From Synechococcus sp. CCY 9618 (lineage in GTDB: Bacteria; Cyanobacteriota; Cyanobacteriia; PCC-6307; Cyanobiaceae): a DNA stretch of 36,837 nucleotides. The translations under genes and the position numbers were made by a program. Location: NCBI RefSeq assembly GCF_019038415.1, contig NZ_JAFKRG010000025.1, positions 1-36,837 of the forward strand. The letters are read 5' to 3'. Under the pieces are notes generated by a model. It did no database searches. It saw nothing but the letters and a program-made list of their open reading frames with translations, and was not told the origin of the DNA. Positions within the stretch are counted from its first letter, which is position 1. The number at the start of each line of letters is the position of its first letter. Positions 8,968 through 16,406 of this stretch are shown piece after piece.

Positions 8968-9306
8968 GTGCCCCCCCGCTTCCAGCAGACCCGTTTCCAG
9001 CAGCGGATCACCCAGGCCGGTGACCTGCTGGAGTCCTGGGCCCGCAATCCCTGGCGCCGTCTCTCCCTGCTGATGATCGTGCTGCTGAGCGCCTTCGTGG
9101 TCGGCGGCAGCGTCGGCTCGATCACCGGAGCCCTCTCCCTCCTTGATCCCCTCGGAGCCCTGATCTGCGTGCTGGGGATCGAACTGGCGTCGCGGCTGAG
9201 GCGCCGTCTGCTCTCCCAGCGCGTGCAACTGCGGCTGCAGGTGCTCGACATGGCCCGCATGGGCCTGCTCTATGGCCTGCTGCTCGACGGCTTCAAGCTG
9301 CTGTGA
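8968..9306 (+). CDS. Ycf20-like (DUF565) membrane protein
   Basis: The protein fits the DUF565/Ycf20 family found in cyanobacteria and plastids: an N-terminal QTRxQQRI segment, then [21 protein letters not shown] (start of the first membrane span), a second hydrophobic span around [14 protein letters not shown], and a basic RLRRRLL stretch. In green algae and plants Ycf20-like proteins have been linked to non-photochemical quenching, but the bacterial role is open. I chose the GTG at 8968 (112 aa) because AGG lies 9 nt upstream and the family begins near this point. A longer version from the GTG at 8920 (128 aa) is possible. Its 3' end overlaps pyrB tail-to-tail by 14 nt. Confidence 0.82.
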   Translation: MPPRFQQTRFQQRITQAGDLLESWARNPWRRLSLLMIVLLSAFVVGGSVGSITGALSLLDPLGALICVLGIELASRLRRRLLSQRVQLRLQVLDMARMGLLYGLLLDGFKLL

Positions 9307-10333
9307 GCGGTGGCGGCAGCGGCGCGGTGGCGGCGAGGAGATACAGGAGGGCCATGCGGATCGGGATGCCGTTGCGCACCTGTTCCTCCACCAGGCTGCG
9401 GTCGGGGTCGTCGAGCAGTTCGCCGGCGATCTCCACCCCCCGGTTCACCGGCCCGGGATGCAGCACCGGTACCCCATCGCCGCAGAGGGCAAGGCGGCGG
9501 TGGCTGAGGCCGTACCGACGGTGATAGGTGTCCAGGCTGGTGAGCAGGTGCTGCTGCATCCGCTCCTTCTGCAGGCGCAGGGTCATCACCGCGTCGGCTC
9601 CCGGCAGGGCCTCCTCCAGGCTTCGCACCACCTGCACCCGGCCCCGGGCGGCCACCGGATCGGCCCGCTGACCGGGAGGCGGCGCCGCCACGAAATCGGC
9701 GAAGCACTCGGGCAGCAGGGTGGGGGGGGCGCACAGGACGACGTCGGCGCCACAGCCGGTGAGGGCCCAGAGGTTGGAGCGGGCCACCCGGGAATGCAGC
9801 ACGTCGCCGACGATCACGATGCGCCGGCCCATCAGGCTGGCGGGGCCGGGAGCCTCAGGGCTGAAATGGCGGGCCAGGGTGAACAGATCCAGCAGACCCT
9901 GGCTGGGATGGCTGTGCAGACCATCACCGGCGCTGAGCACGGCCACCCGCTCGCCGCAGCGGTCCAGGTCGCGGGCCAGGCTGTGGGGAACGCCAGCGCA
10001 GCGGTGCCGCACCACCAGGATGTCGGCCCCCATGGCCACGTAGGTGCGGGCCGTGTCCAGCAGGCTCTCCCCCTTGCTGAGGGAACTGGCGGAGGGGGAG
10101 AAGCTCTGCACCTCCGCCGACAGCCGTTTGGCCGCCAGTTCGAAACTGCTGCGGGTGCGGGTGCTGGGCTCGAAGAACAGGCTGGTCATGAGCCGCCCCT
10201 GCAGGGCGGGCAGCTTGCGGGCACCGGCCACAGGCAGGGAGCGGAAGCGCTGGGCCAGCTCCAGGACGGTGGCGAAATCCTCGACCGAGAAGGACGCCAG
10301 GTCGAGCACGTGGCGGTGGCTCCAGCCGCTCAA
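9293..10333 (-). CDS. pyrB: Aspartate carbamoyltransferase catalytic subunit
   Basis: The 346-aa protein catalyses the first committed step of pyrimidine synthesis, carbamoyl phosphate plus aspartate to carbamoylaspartate. Family signatures: [13 protein letters not shown] (carbamoyl-phosphate binding), [18 protein letters not shown] and [11 protein letters not shown]. The start is a TTG at 10333 that overlaps the stop of the upstream glycosylase gene as TTGA. It gives the N-terminus [15 protein letters not shown], where cyanobacterial PyrB proteins normally begin. The open frame continues far upstream, but that part is the antisense-like shadow of the glycosylase gene. No regulatory subunit gene is in the window. 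Confidence 0.94.
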   Translation of the reverse strand: MSGWSHRHVLDLASFSVEDFATVLELAQRFRSLPVAGARKLPALQGRLMTSLFFEPSTRTRSSFELAAKRLSAEVQSFSPSASSLSKGESLLDTARTYVAMGADILVVRHRCAGVPHSLARDLDRCGERVAVLSAGDGLHSHPSQGLLDLFTLARHFSPEAPGPASLMGRRIVIVGDVLHSRVARSNLWALTGCGADVVLCAPPTLLPECFADFVAAPPPGQRADPVAARGRVQVVRSLEEALPGADAVMTLRLQKERMQQHLLTSLDTYHRRYGLSHRRLALCGDGVPVLHPGPVNRGVEIAGELLDDPDRSLVEEQVRNGIPIRMALLYLLAATAPLPPPLTAA

Positions 10334-11019
10334 GGCATCCTGCTCCCGGCGAACGATCCAACCGTAGAGGCCAGTGCCGTGGCGAGCTCGTCCCGGCGGG
10401 GGGTGCGGTCGCCGCCGGCGCGCCGGCTCACACTGCGGCTGGCCCGCAGATACCAGCGCCAGGGCAGCTCCTGCCCCTGGGAGATGCCGATGCGCTGGGT
10501 CTGACACAGCGGATCCTCCCCCCGGGCCTGTTGCCGCTCGAGCAGGGCCGTCACCTCCGCTGGCCGGTGGGCCAGCCACAGGCCACCGGGGGGGGCGGCG
10601 ATCCGGCCGTCGTGGCGGCGGTCGATGCCGAAGCAGCGGGCCAGCAGGCCGGGCCCGGCCGCCTCCCGTTCCGGTCCTCCCGGCAGGGCCACCGCCCGCA
10701 GCAGCACGCCGCTGGCCCAGTCGCTCCGATCGGTGACCAGGTTGACGCAGTGGTGGACGCCGTAGGTGAGATAGACGTAGAAGCGACCGGGTTCGGCGAA
10801 CAGGGTCTCGTTGGCGGGGCTGCGGCGACGGTGGCCGTGGCAGGCGGGCTCCGACTGGGCGTAGGCCTCGGTTTCCACGATCACGCCCCAGCGCGGCGCC
10901 TCCGGGCCCTCCCGGTGCACCAGCAGGCAGCCCACCAGATCGGGGGCCACCTGCTCGGCGGGGCGGGCGAAGAAGGGAACCTCGAGGGCAGCGGGAAGAC
11001 GGGCGGTCAAGGGGGGCAC
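10330..11019 (-). CDS. 3-methyladenine DNA glycosylase (AAG/MPG family)
   Basis: The protein belongs to the alkyladenine DNA glycosylase family, which excises alkylated purines in base-excision repair. Motifs: LARPAEQ-type start ([18 protein letters not shown]), the catalytic strand GVIVETEAY with the active-site glutamate, [14 protein letters not shown] and [15 protein letters not shown] chose the GTG at 11019 (229 aa). The alternative GTG at 11112 would add a GC-rich low-complexity leader and leave only 30 nt to the divergent gene. The stop overlaps the pyrB TTG by 4 nt, so the genes are probably translationally coupled. Confidence 0.9.
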   Translation of the reverse strand: MPPLTARLPAALEVPFFARPAEQVAPDLVGCLLVHREGPEAPRWGVIVETEAYAQSEPACHGHRRRSPANETLFAEPGRFYVYLTYGVHHCVNLVTDRSDWASGVLLRAVALPGGPEREAAGPGLLARCFGIDRRHDGRIAAPPGGLWLAHRPAEVTALLERQQARGEDPLCQTQRIGISQGQELPWRWYLRASRSVSRRAGGDRTPRRDELATALASTVGSFAGSRMP

Positions 11020-11142
11020 CGGAGCGGCGATGGTGCGGGGAAGCGGACCGGATCCGCTGGGGCCGGCCGGGCGGCCCCGGGCCGGGCCAGACTGGCACCG
11101 TCCAGACCTCACTTCGGCCGCGCGCCGATCCCCGGATCATCC

Positions 11143-11280
11143 ATGGAGACCGCCAGCTTCAACCTCGGCACCGTCCTGCTGGCCCTCAGCGGCCTGTTCG
11201 TGCTGAGCACCCTGTTCTTCGGCACCAAGGGGGGCTACTACGACACCGACAATTACGACGGCAACGGCACGGCCCACTGA
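11143..11280 (+). CDS. Small single-span membrane protein (45 aa), possible photosynthetic or NDH-1 complex subunit
   Basis: The ATG at 11143 opens a 45-residue frame ending in TGA at 11278-11280. It starts [18 protein letters not shown], has one hydrophobic span (about residues 8-27) and ends with a glycine/aspartate-rich tail ([16 protein letters not shown]). The composition, size and one-helix layout resemble small thylakoid complex subunits. I recall near-identical tails in picocyanobacterial proteins but cannot assign a complex, so no symbol is given. It is divergent from the DNA glycosylase gene. Confidence 0.8.
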   Translation: METASFNLGTVLLALSGLFVLSTLFFGTKGGYYDTDNYDGNGTAH

Positions 11281-11304
11281 GCCTGGGCCCCGTTCAGGGG
11301 GCTC

Positions 11305-11601
11305 TCAGGAGCGTCCGAGCCTTTCGGCCTCGGGACAGTCGCCGGTGGTGGGGAGATCGTCGGCAGCGGTCGAGCGGCTCACCGAGGCCAGCCGGGTGCT
11401 GACGGCCCCGATCGAAGCCAGGCGAACACTTTCTTCCCAGCTGTGGCGATCGTCGCCGTCCTCGTCGTCGTAGCGCAGGGTGACCAGGTCGCCTTCGATC
11501 TCCGCCACCAGGGCCCTCTCGATCCAGCGCTGCTGATCCAGGAGGTAGACCCAGACCGGCCGCTGCTCGAGGCGAAACCGTTCGAGCTTGCGATGCAGCA
11601 T
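11305..11601 (-). CDS. DUF6679-like conserved cyanobacterial protein
   Basis: From the ATG at 11601 the protein has 98 aa and begins MLHRKLERFRLEQRPVWVYL, with a core of LLDQQRWIERALVAEI-GDLVTLRYDDED and SWEESVRLASIGAVSTRLASV. This matches my memory of a conserved cyanobacterial family of unknown function (DUF6679). The core is predicted mostly beta-strand. In-frame starts exist upstream (ATG at 11652), but homologues begin at MLHRK. The C-terminal 25 residues are a variable polar tail. No membrane segment. Confidence 0.75.
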   Translation of the reverse strand: MLHRKLERFRLEQRPVWVYLLDQQRWIERALVAEIEGDLVTLRYDDEDGDDRHSWEESVRLASIGAVSTRLASVSRSTAADDLPTTGDCPEAERLGRS

Positions 11602-11701
11602 CGTGACGCCGCGGATGAAATTGATCCTAGGCAGCAAGGCCCGGGTCGCCATGTTCAGTGTGACCCGATCAGGATGACCCGATCCGGATGAGCCCAGCTC
11701 A

Positions 11702-12511
11702 ATGACACGATCGATCCCCGCCCCGGTGCTTCCCGGCACCGCCGCCAGCACAGAGGAGATCCGGCTGCAGCTGCGCAGCTGGCCCGAGGTGGAGACCTAC
11801 CTGAGCGGCTGCCGCGGGGTGATCGTGCCCCTGGGGTCCACCGAGCAGCACGGACCCACCGGCGCCATCGGCACCGATGCCCTCACCGCCGAGGCCGTGG
11901 CCCTGGAGGTGGGTCGGCGCACGGGGGTGCTGGTGACGCCGGCCCAGGCCTTCGGCATGGCTGAGCACCATCTCGGCTTCGCCGGCACCATCAGCCTGCA
12001 GCCCTCCACCCTGCTGGCGGTTCTGCACGACGTGGTGCTGTCGCTGGCGCGCCATGGCTTCGAACGCATCTATGTGATCAATGGCCATGGGGGCAACATC
12101 GCCACCGCCCGGGCAGCCTTCGCCCAGGCCTATGCCACGGCCGCGGCCCGGGGGCTGCCCGGGGCCGAGCGGCTCCGCTGTCGTCTGGCCAACTGGTTCA
12201 CCGCCGGACCGGTGATGCGCCAGGCCCGTGACCTCTACGGCAACCGGGAGGGTCACCATGCCACCCCCAGCGAGATCGCCCTCACCCTGCACCTGGAACC
12301 GAGCCTGATGGCCAAGCAGCGGCCCCTGCCGGAGGCCGCCCCGGCCGGGCCGATCCATGGCCCCGAGGACTTCCGCCGCCGCCATCCCGACGGCCGCATG
12401 GGATCGGATCCCTTCCTCGCCTCCGCCGACGATGGCGCCCGTTTCCTGGATCTGGCCGCCACCTCCCTGGCGGAGGACCTGGCCGCGTTCCTGGGGGAGG
12501 ACGGCGACTGA
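11702..12511 (+). CDS. Creatininase family protein (creatinine amidohydrolase-like metallohydrolase)
   Basis: This 269-aa protein belongs to the creatininase family of dinuclear metal amidohydrolases. The metal-binding pattern is complete: the glutamate and histidine of [10 protein letters not shown], the aspartate of GTDA, the histidine of INGHGGN and the glutamate in HHATPSEIA. Members include creatininase, MftE-like peptidases and the FAPy deformylase ArfB. True creatinine use is unlikely in a picocyanobacterium, so the substrate is unknown. Cytosolic. gatC follows 62 nt downstream on the same strand. Confidence 0.9.
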   Translation: MTRSIPAPVLPGTAASTEEIRLQLRSWPEVETYLSGCRGVIVPLGSTEQHGPTGAIGTDALTAEAVALEVGRRTGVLVTPAQAFGMAEHHLGFAGTISLQPSTLLAVLHDVVLSLARHGFERIYVINGHGGNIATARAAFAQAYATAAARGLPGAERLRCRLANWFTAGPVMRQARDLYGNREGHHATPSEIALTLHLEPSLMAKQRPLPEAAPAGPIHGPEDFRRRHPDGRMGSDPFLASADDGARFLDLAATSLAEDLAAFLGEDGD

Positions 12512-12573
12512 CACGCGAACCGGGCGAGTCCGGACGCCGATTAGGTTCAGGCTCCGAGGACGAACGATCGACG

Positions 12574-12867
12574 ATGGAGAGGATCACGGCTGAGGACGTG
12601 CGCAAGGTGGCCCAGCTGGCCCGGCTGGCCCTGCCGGAGGAGCGCATCGCCACCTACACCGGCCAGCTGGAGCGGATCCTCGACTACGTGGCCCACCTGG
12701 AGCAGGTGGACACCGAGGGAGTTCCCCCCACGACCCGGGCGGTCGAGGTGGTCAACGTGACCCGCCCCGATGCGGTGGAGCCCACGCCCGTGCGTGAGGA
12801 CCTGCTCAACCTGGCCCCCCAACGGGAGGGGGATTTCTTCCGGGTGCCCAGGATTCTCGGCGACTGA
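12574..12867 (+). CDS. gatC: Glutamyl/aspartyl-tRNA amidotransferase subunit C
   Basis: The 97-aa product is GatC, the small subunit that holds GatA and GatB together in the GatCAB amidotransferase, which converts Glu-tRNA(Gln) to Gln-tRNA(Gln). Diagnostic features: [17 protein letters not shown] at the start, [21 protein letters not shown] in the middle and the closing [22 protein letters not shown]. Length is normal. gatA and gatB are not in the window, as expected where the subunits are dispersed. It converges on crtR, 34 nt away. Confidence 0.95.
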   Translation: MERITAEDVRKVAQLARLALPEERIATYTGQLERILDYVAHLEQVDTEGVPPTTRAVEVVNVTRPDAVEPTPVREDLLNLAPQREGDFFRVPRILGD

Positions 12868-12901
12868 GAAGGGGCGGGGACCAGGCCAGGCCGGGGCGCG
12901 T

Positions 12902-13921
12902 TCAGCGCACCGGGGAGACGGCGGTGCGGTGCAGCAGTTCCAGTACCCGCCGGCGGGCGTGGCGGGAGGGCATCAGGGCCGCCAGGGGCCGCAGACGGCT
13001 GCGGCGCTTCTTGTGGGAGCGGACTCCCAGAAAGATGTCGTAGAGGAAATTGAGGCCATCGGTGCGGGTCTCGAACAGGCCGAGCCGCTGGGGTGACCCC
13101 TTGGCATCAAGAATCGGCTTGGTGGCGTGATAAGCGGGCCGGTACTCGAACCAGGGGATCGAAGGCCAGAGATGGTGGATCAGGTGATAGTTCTGGCCCA
13201 TGATCAGCAGATTCATCAGCCTGCTCGGATAGACGCGGGCGTTGTGCCAGCGGCTGCGGGACTGGAAGGGGCGGTGAGGCAGATAGTCGAAGAACAGGCC
13301 CAGGGTGACGCCCACCATCAACGCCGGAGCGAACCAGCAGTTGAACACGAAGGAAAGGAAGTTGTAGCGGGCTGCCGCAACGACGATCAGCACGAAGATG
13401 GTGCGGGCCAGAGCCCACTCGAACAGCTCATGGCGGCGCCAGAGACGATGCTTGAAGAAGAAGACCTCGTGGTAGAAGAACCTCGGGGCGATCAGCCACA
13501 GGGGCCCGAAGGTGCTGACGATGTGGTCGGGATCGTGCTTCGGATCGTTGACGTGGGCATGGTGCTGCAGATGCACCCGGGTGAACACCGGGAAACTGAA
13601 GCCCAGCAGCAGAGCCGCCCCATGGCCCATCACCGCATTCCAGAAGCGGTTGGGATGGGCCGCGTTGTGGCAGGCGTCGTGGATCACGGTGCCCTCCAGG
13701 TGCAGGGCCAGGAAGCCGAGGGCCAGCAGGGGAGCCAGAGGCCAGCCCGCCACGAACCAGCCCCAGATGGTCAGGGCCGCCAGACCGTACCCGGCCAGGA
13801 ACAGGCCCACCGTGGGATTCCAGGGCCCAGGGGGATCCAGGAACTCCCTGGGAACGCTGCGCAGGGGCACGGGCGTGGTGGACACCACGGGATCGGACGA
13901 TGCTGCCAGCGTTTCACTCAT
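12902..13921 (-). CDS. crtR: Beta-carotene hydroxylase (fatty-acid-desaturase type)
   Basis: The 339-aa membrane protein belongs to the di-iron desaturase-like hydroxylases. CrtR adds hydroxyl groups to beta-carotene rings to form zeaxanthin in cyanobacteria. Histidine boxes: HDACH at 81-85, HLQHH at 117-121 and HLIHH at 246-250, with HDPDH at 129-133. Four hydrophobic segments flank them (about 37-60, 62-75, 100-113 and 172-212), as expected in this fold. The short polar N-terminus supports the ATG at 13921. Zeaxanthin is the main xanthophyll of picocyanobacteria, so the gene fits the host. Confidence 0.93.
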   Translation of the reverse strand: MSETLAASSDPVVSTTPVPLRSVPREFLDPPGPWNPTVGLFLAGYGLAALTIWGWFVAGWPLAPLLALGFLALHLEGTVIHDACHNAAHPNRFWNAVMGHGAALLLGFSFPVFTRVHLQHHAHVNDPKHDPDHIVSTFGPLWLIAPRFFYHEVFFFKHRLWRRHELFEWALARTIFVLIVVAAARYNFLSFVFNCWFAPALMVGVTLGLFFDYLPHRPFQSRSRWHNARVYPSRLMNLLIMGQNYHLIHHLWPSIPWFEYRPAYHATKPILDAKGSPQRLGLFETRTDGLNFLYDIFLGVRSHKKRRSRLRPLAALMPSRHARRRVLELLHRTAVSPVR

Positions 13922-14001
13922 GACCCGGGCCAGGTCCGAATCCCCAAGGTAGGACCCAGATTACGGAAGACACCCCATCGGCGCGACTCCCAGGCGGCGG
14001 C

Positions 14002-15552
14002 CTAGGGATTGGGCCCGATCGGCAGGGTGCGCAGGTTGGCGGTGACATCCACCAGGGGAAACTCCGTGGCGCCCCAGCCATCGGGGGGCAGCAGCGACGG
14101 GGCGCTCGGCCCGGGGGCCGCGGCGGCGCCGGCGGCGAAGGCGCCGTCGGTCCAGGCGAGCAGCAGCCCCCGCAGGGCGCCGCCGCCCTGTTCGAAGTGC
14201 GAGCGGAGGTTGAAGTGGTCGCCGTCCCTGGCCAGCACCAGCCGATGGCCGCCGCCCACGCTGCGGGCCTCCCCCGCCATGGGCCTGAGTGCCTCGGGCC
14301 CCGAGGGCACCACCCAGTCACGGCTGCCGCTCACCAGCAGCACCCGTGCATTCATGCCCTGGGCCGAGCCCTGGTCGAACAGCAGCGACATCGGCGGGCT
14401 GACCGCCACCACCGCCTTGACGCGGGGATCGGCCAGACCGGCCTGGTCGGCCGAGCTGAGGAAACTGCACTGCAACACCCAGCTGACGTTGCGCGACGGG
14501 TTCATCGCATCGGAGCAGAACCTTTTCAGCAGGGTGGCGCTGGGGCGGGCCCCGGCCAGCTGCAGCACCGTGGTGGCGCCGTAGGACTGGCCCATGGCCA
14601 CCACTTGTTCAGTACGCAGGCCCGCCGGCAGCTGCAGGGTGCCCGCCGCGGCCGCATCGATCACGGAGGTCACATCCATCGGACGCAGCCGCAGATCCTC
14701 CGGACTGGGCGGCGGCGTCTTGCCGGAGAGCATGGCCTGCTGCTGGGACCGGTCGCTGCCGGGGTGACGGGGCAGCAGCACGGTGTAGCCATGGCCGGCC
14801 AGGTGCCGCCCCCAGCCCTCGAAGCTCTCGGGGTCGTCCCAGAGGCCGTGGGAGATCACCACCAGGCGGCCGTTGGCGCCGCTCTCGGGCTGGATGGTGA
14901 CCACCTGCAGGGGCTTGGGTCGGTGCTGGACGGAGATCGCCAGTTCTTGGCGCTTCACCGCCAGCGGCCCGGCCTGGAGGAGGGCCGGGTTGATCCCCGC
15001 CGCCGGCAGGGAGGCCAGCAGGCCGTTGCCCTGGCGCTGCTGTCTGGTGATCCGATCGATGGCGAAGATCACCTGCTGCAGGTCCACCGAGGCGCTCTTG
15101 CCGGGCAGGGCCTCCAGCACCTCTAGGAGGGTCAGGTGGCCTTTCTCCTGAGTGGCCGACAGCGACGTTGCCAGTTCCCTGCTGTCGATCGGCTGGGGAA
15201 CCCCCTCCACCACCACCAGCGCCGACAGCAGCAGCAGCACCTGGCTGACGAGGGGCGAGCCTGCCGACTGCTCGGCGAAGGCCCGGATCGGCAGGGGAAG
15301 GGGGGTCTGGAAGGCCTTCACCAGCTTGCGGCCGATCTGCCCGTCGGTGGCCTGGTCGAGCTGGGCCAGGTCGCTGGTGCCGGAGAGCAGGGCCCCCTGG
15401 TTGCGCAGTTCCTTGAGCTTGATCGTGAAGGTGGTCTCGAGCAGGGGCAGGCGCAGCTGGATCTGCTCCAGGGCCCGTGCGGGCGTGGCCACCAGCAGGG
15501 AGCCGACCCCCAGCAGCAGGGCCGGCAGGCGGAGCAGGGAAACACGCTTCAT
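14002..15552 (-). CDS. Exported alpha/beta hydrolase with N-terminal DUF1400-like domain
   Basis: The ATG at 15552 starts a signal peptide (KRVSLLRLPALLLGVGSLLVATPARA) and gives 516 aa. The open frame upstream overlaps the tRNA-Leu flank and is not coding. The N-terminal part (LEQIQLRLPLLETTFTIKLKEL) resembles DUF1400, typical of cyanobacterial hydrolases. The C-terminal alpha/beta hydrolase domain has VVISHGLWDDPESF (oxyanion region), the nucleophile elbow GQSYGAT near residue 322, VLLVSGSRDWVVP (acid) and DGDHFNLRS (histidine). Probably a periplasmic esterase or lipase-like enzyme of unknown substrate. It is followed downstream by crtR on the same strand (80-nt gap). Confidence 0.88.
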   Translation of the reverse strand: MKRVSLLRLPALLLGVGSLLVATPARALEQIQLRLPLLETTFTIKLKELRNQGALLSGTSDLAQLDQATDGQIGRKLVKAFQTPLPLPIRAFAEQSAGSPLVSQVLLLLSALVVVEGVPQPIDSRELATSLSATQEKGHLTLLEVLEALPGKSASVDLQQVIFAIDRITRQQRQGNGLLASLPAAGINPALLQAGPLAVKRQELAISVQHRPKPLQVVTIQPESGANGRLVVISHGLWDDPESFEGWGRHLAGHGYTVLLPRHPGSDRSQQQAMLSGKTPPPSPEDLRLRPMDVTSVIDAAAAGTLQLPAGLRTEQVVAMGQSYGATTVLQLAGARPSATLLKRFCSDAMNPSRNVSWVLQCSFLSSADQAGLADPRVKAVVAVSPPMSLLFDQGSAQGMNARVLLVSGSRDWVVPSGPEALRPMAGEARSVGGGHRLVLARDGDHFNLRSHFEQGGGALRGLLLAWTDGAFAAGAAAAPGPSAPSLLPPDGWGATEFPLVDVTANLRTLPIGPNP

Positions 15553-15606
15553 GGGGCCGATCCTGGTGGCCGAAAGCGTAGGTCCGCCGCGGGAACAGAC
15601 CCTCCA

Positions 15607-15688
15607 TGCCCACCGGGGGACTTGAACCCCCACGACCTGAGCCACTGGAACCTAAACCCAGCGCGTCTACCAATTCCGCCAGGTGGGC
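15607..15688 (-). tRNA. tRNA-Leu (anticodon UAG)
   Basis: On the minus strand an 82-nt class II tRNA is present: acceptor GCCCACC pairs with GGTGGGC, discriminator A at 15607. The anticodon stem CTGGG/TCCAG encloses loop TTTAGGT with anticodon UAG (plus-strand CTA at 15652-15654). A variable arm and a GGTTCAAGTCC T loop follow. CCA is not encoded. Confidence 0.95.
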
Positions 15689-15754
15689 GAGGGCGAACTC
15701 TAGTCATTCCCGGTGGCCCGATTCCTCCGGGACCCCCCATCCTGAACATTCAGA

Positions 15755-16381
15755 ATGGCGCCAGACGCCAGCTCCGCCATGCTTGCCACCCTCGGAGGCT
15801 TCCTGGCCCTGCTGCTCGGGCTGCTGCTGCTGCTGCTGCCCCTGCTGGCCTCCGAGCTCAGTCGGGCCCGGGACTCGGTGTGGGGGGCGGTGGTGCTGCT
15901 GCTGGGCCTGGTGCTCGTCACCAGCGCCGACCGGCTCACGGGGGCGCCGATGCTGGCGGTGCTCTGCGGCGGCCTGCTGATCGGCCGGCTGGGGATGGAA
16001 GTGGGCCAGGGCCGCTGGCGGTTGCTGACGGAGGAGGAACGCCAACGGCTGTGGTCTGTGGAGCGCTGGCAGACCAGCCTGAGCCAGATCGGCGCCTCCC
16101 TCGGCCGCCTGCTGCAACTGGCCAGCGGCGTGGTGGGCGGGCTGGGCTCCTGGCTGGCGGAACGGCGGGCGGCCCGCCCCGCCAGCACCAAGAAGTGGGT
16201 GCGTCCCGAGCCGGAAGCGGCGCCGGCAGCAGAGGTGGAGGCACCGGAGGAGCCGGGCGACGATCCCCCCGTGGTCAGCGGCTTCGAGGAGATCGACGCC
16301 CTGCTGGAGCAGGCGCTGCCGGAAGCCCCGCTGGTGCTGGAAACGCCGGAGCCGGGGGAGGGTCGCGGCGAGGCGGGATAA
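15755..16381 (+). CDS. Ycf66-family membrane protein
   Basis: The 208-aa protein has two adjacent hydrophobic segments (about residues 9-31 and 42-57). These are followed by the Ycf66 N-terminal signature: ARDSVWGAVVLLLGLVL, TSADRLTGAPMLAVLCGGLLIGRL, then EVGQGRW. The C-terminal half is a polar, proline- and glutamate-rich tail. Ycf66 is conserved in cyanobacteria and some plastids; its function is unknown. A second ATG at 15779 (MLATLGG) may be the true start. It lies 25 nt before ileS in the same direction, so the two may be cotranscribed. Confidence 0.87.
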   Translation: MAPDASSAMLATLGGFLALLLGLLLLLLPLLASELSRARDSVWGAVVLLLGLVLVTSADRLTGAPMLAVLCGGLLIGRLGMEVGQGRWRLLTEEERQRLWSVERWQTSLSQIGASLGRLLQLASGVVGGLGSWLAERRAARPASTKKWVRPEPEAAPAAEVEAPEEPGDDPPVVSGFEEIDALLEQALPEAPLVLETPEPGEGRGEAG

Positions 16382-16406
16382 TCCAGCCTTCCCGCTCCCC
16401 GGCGAC

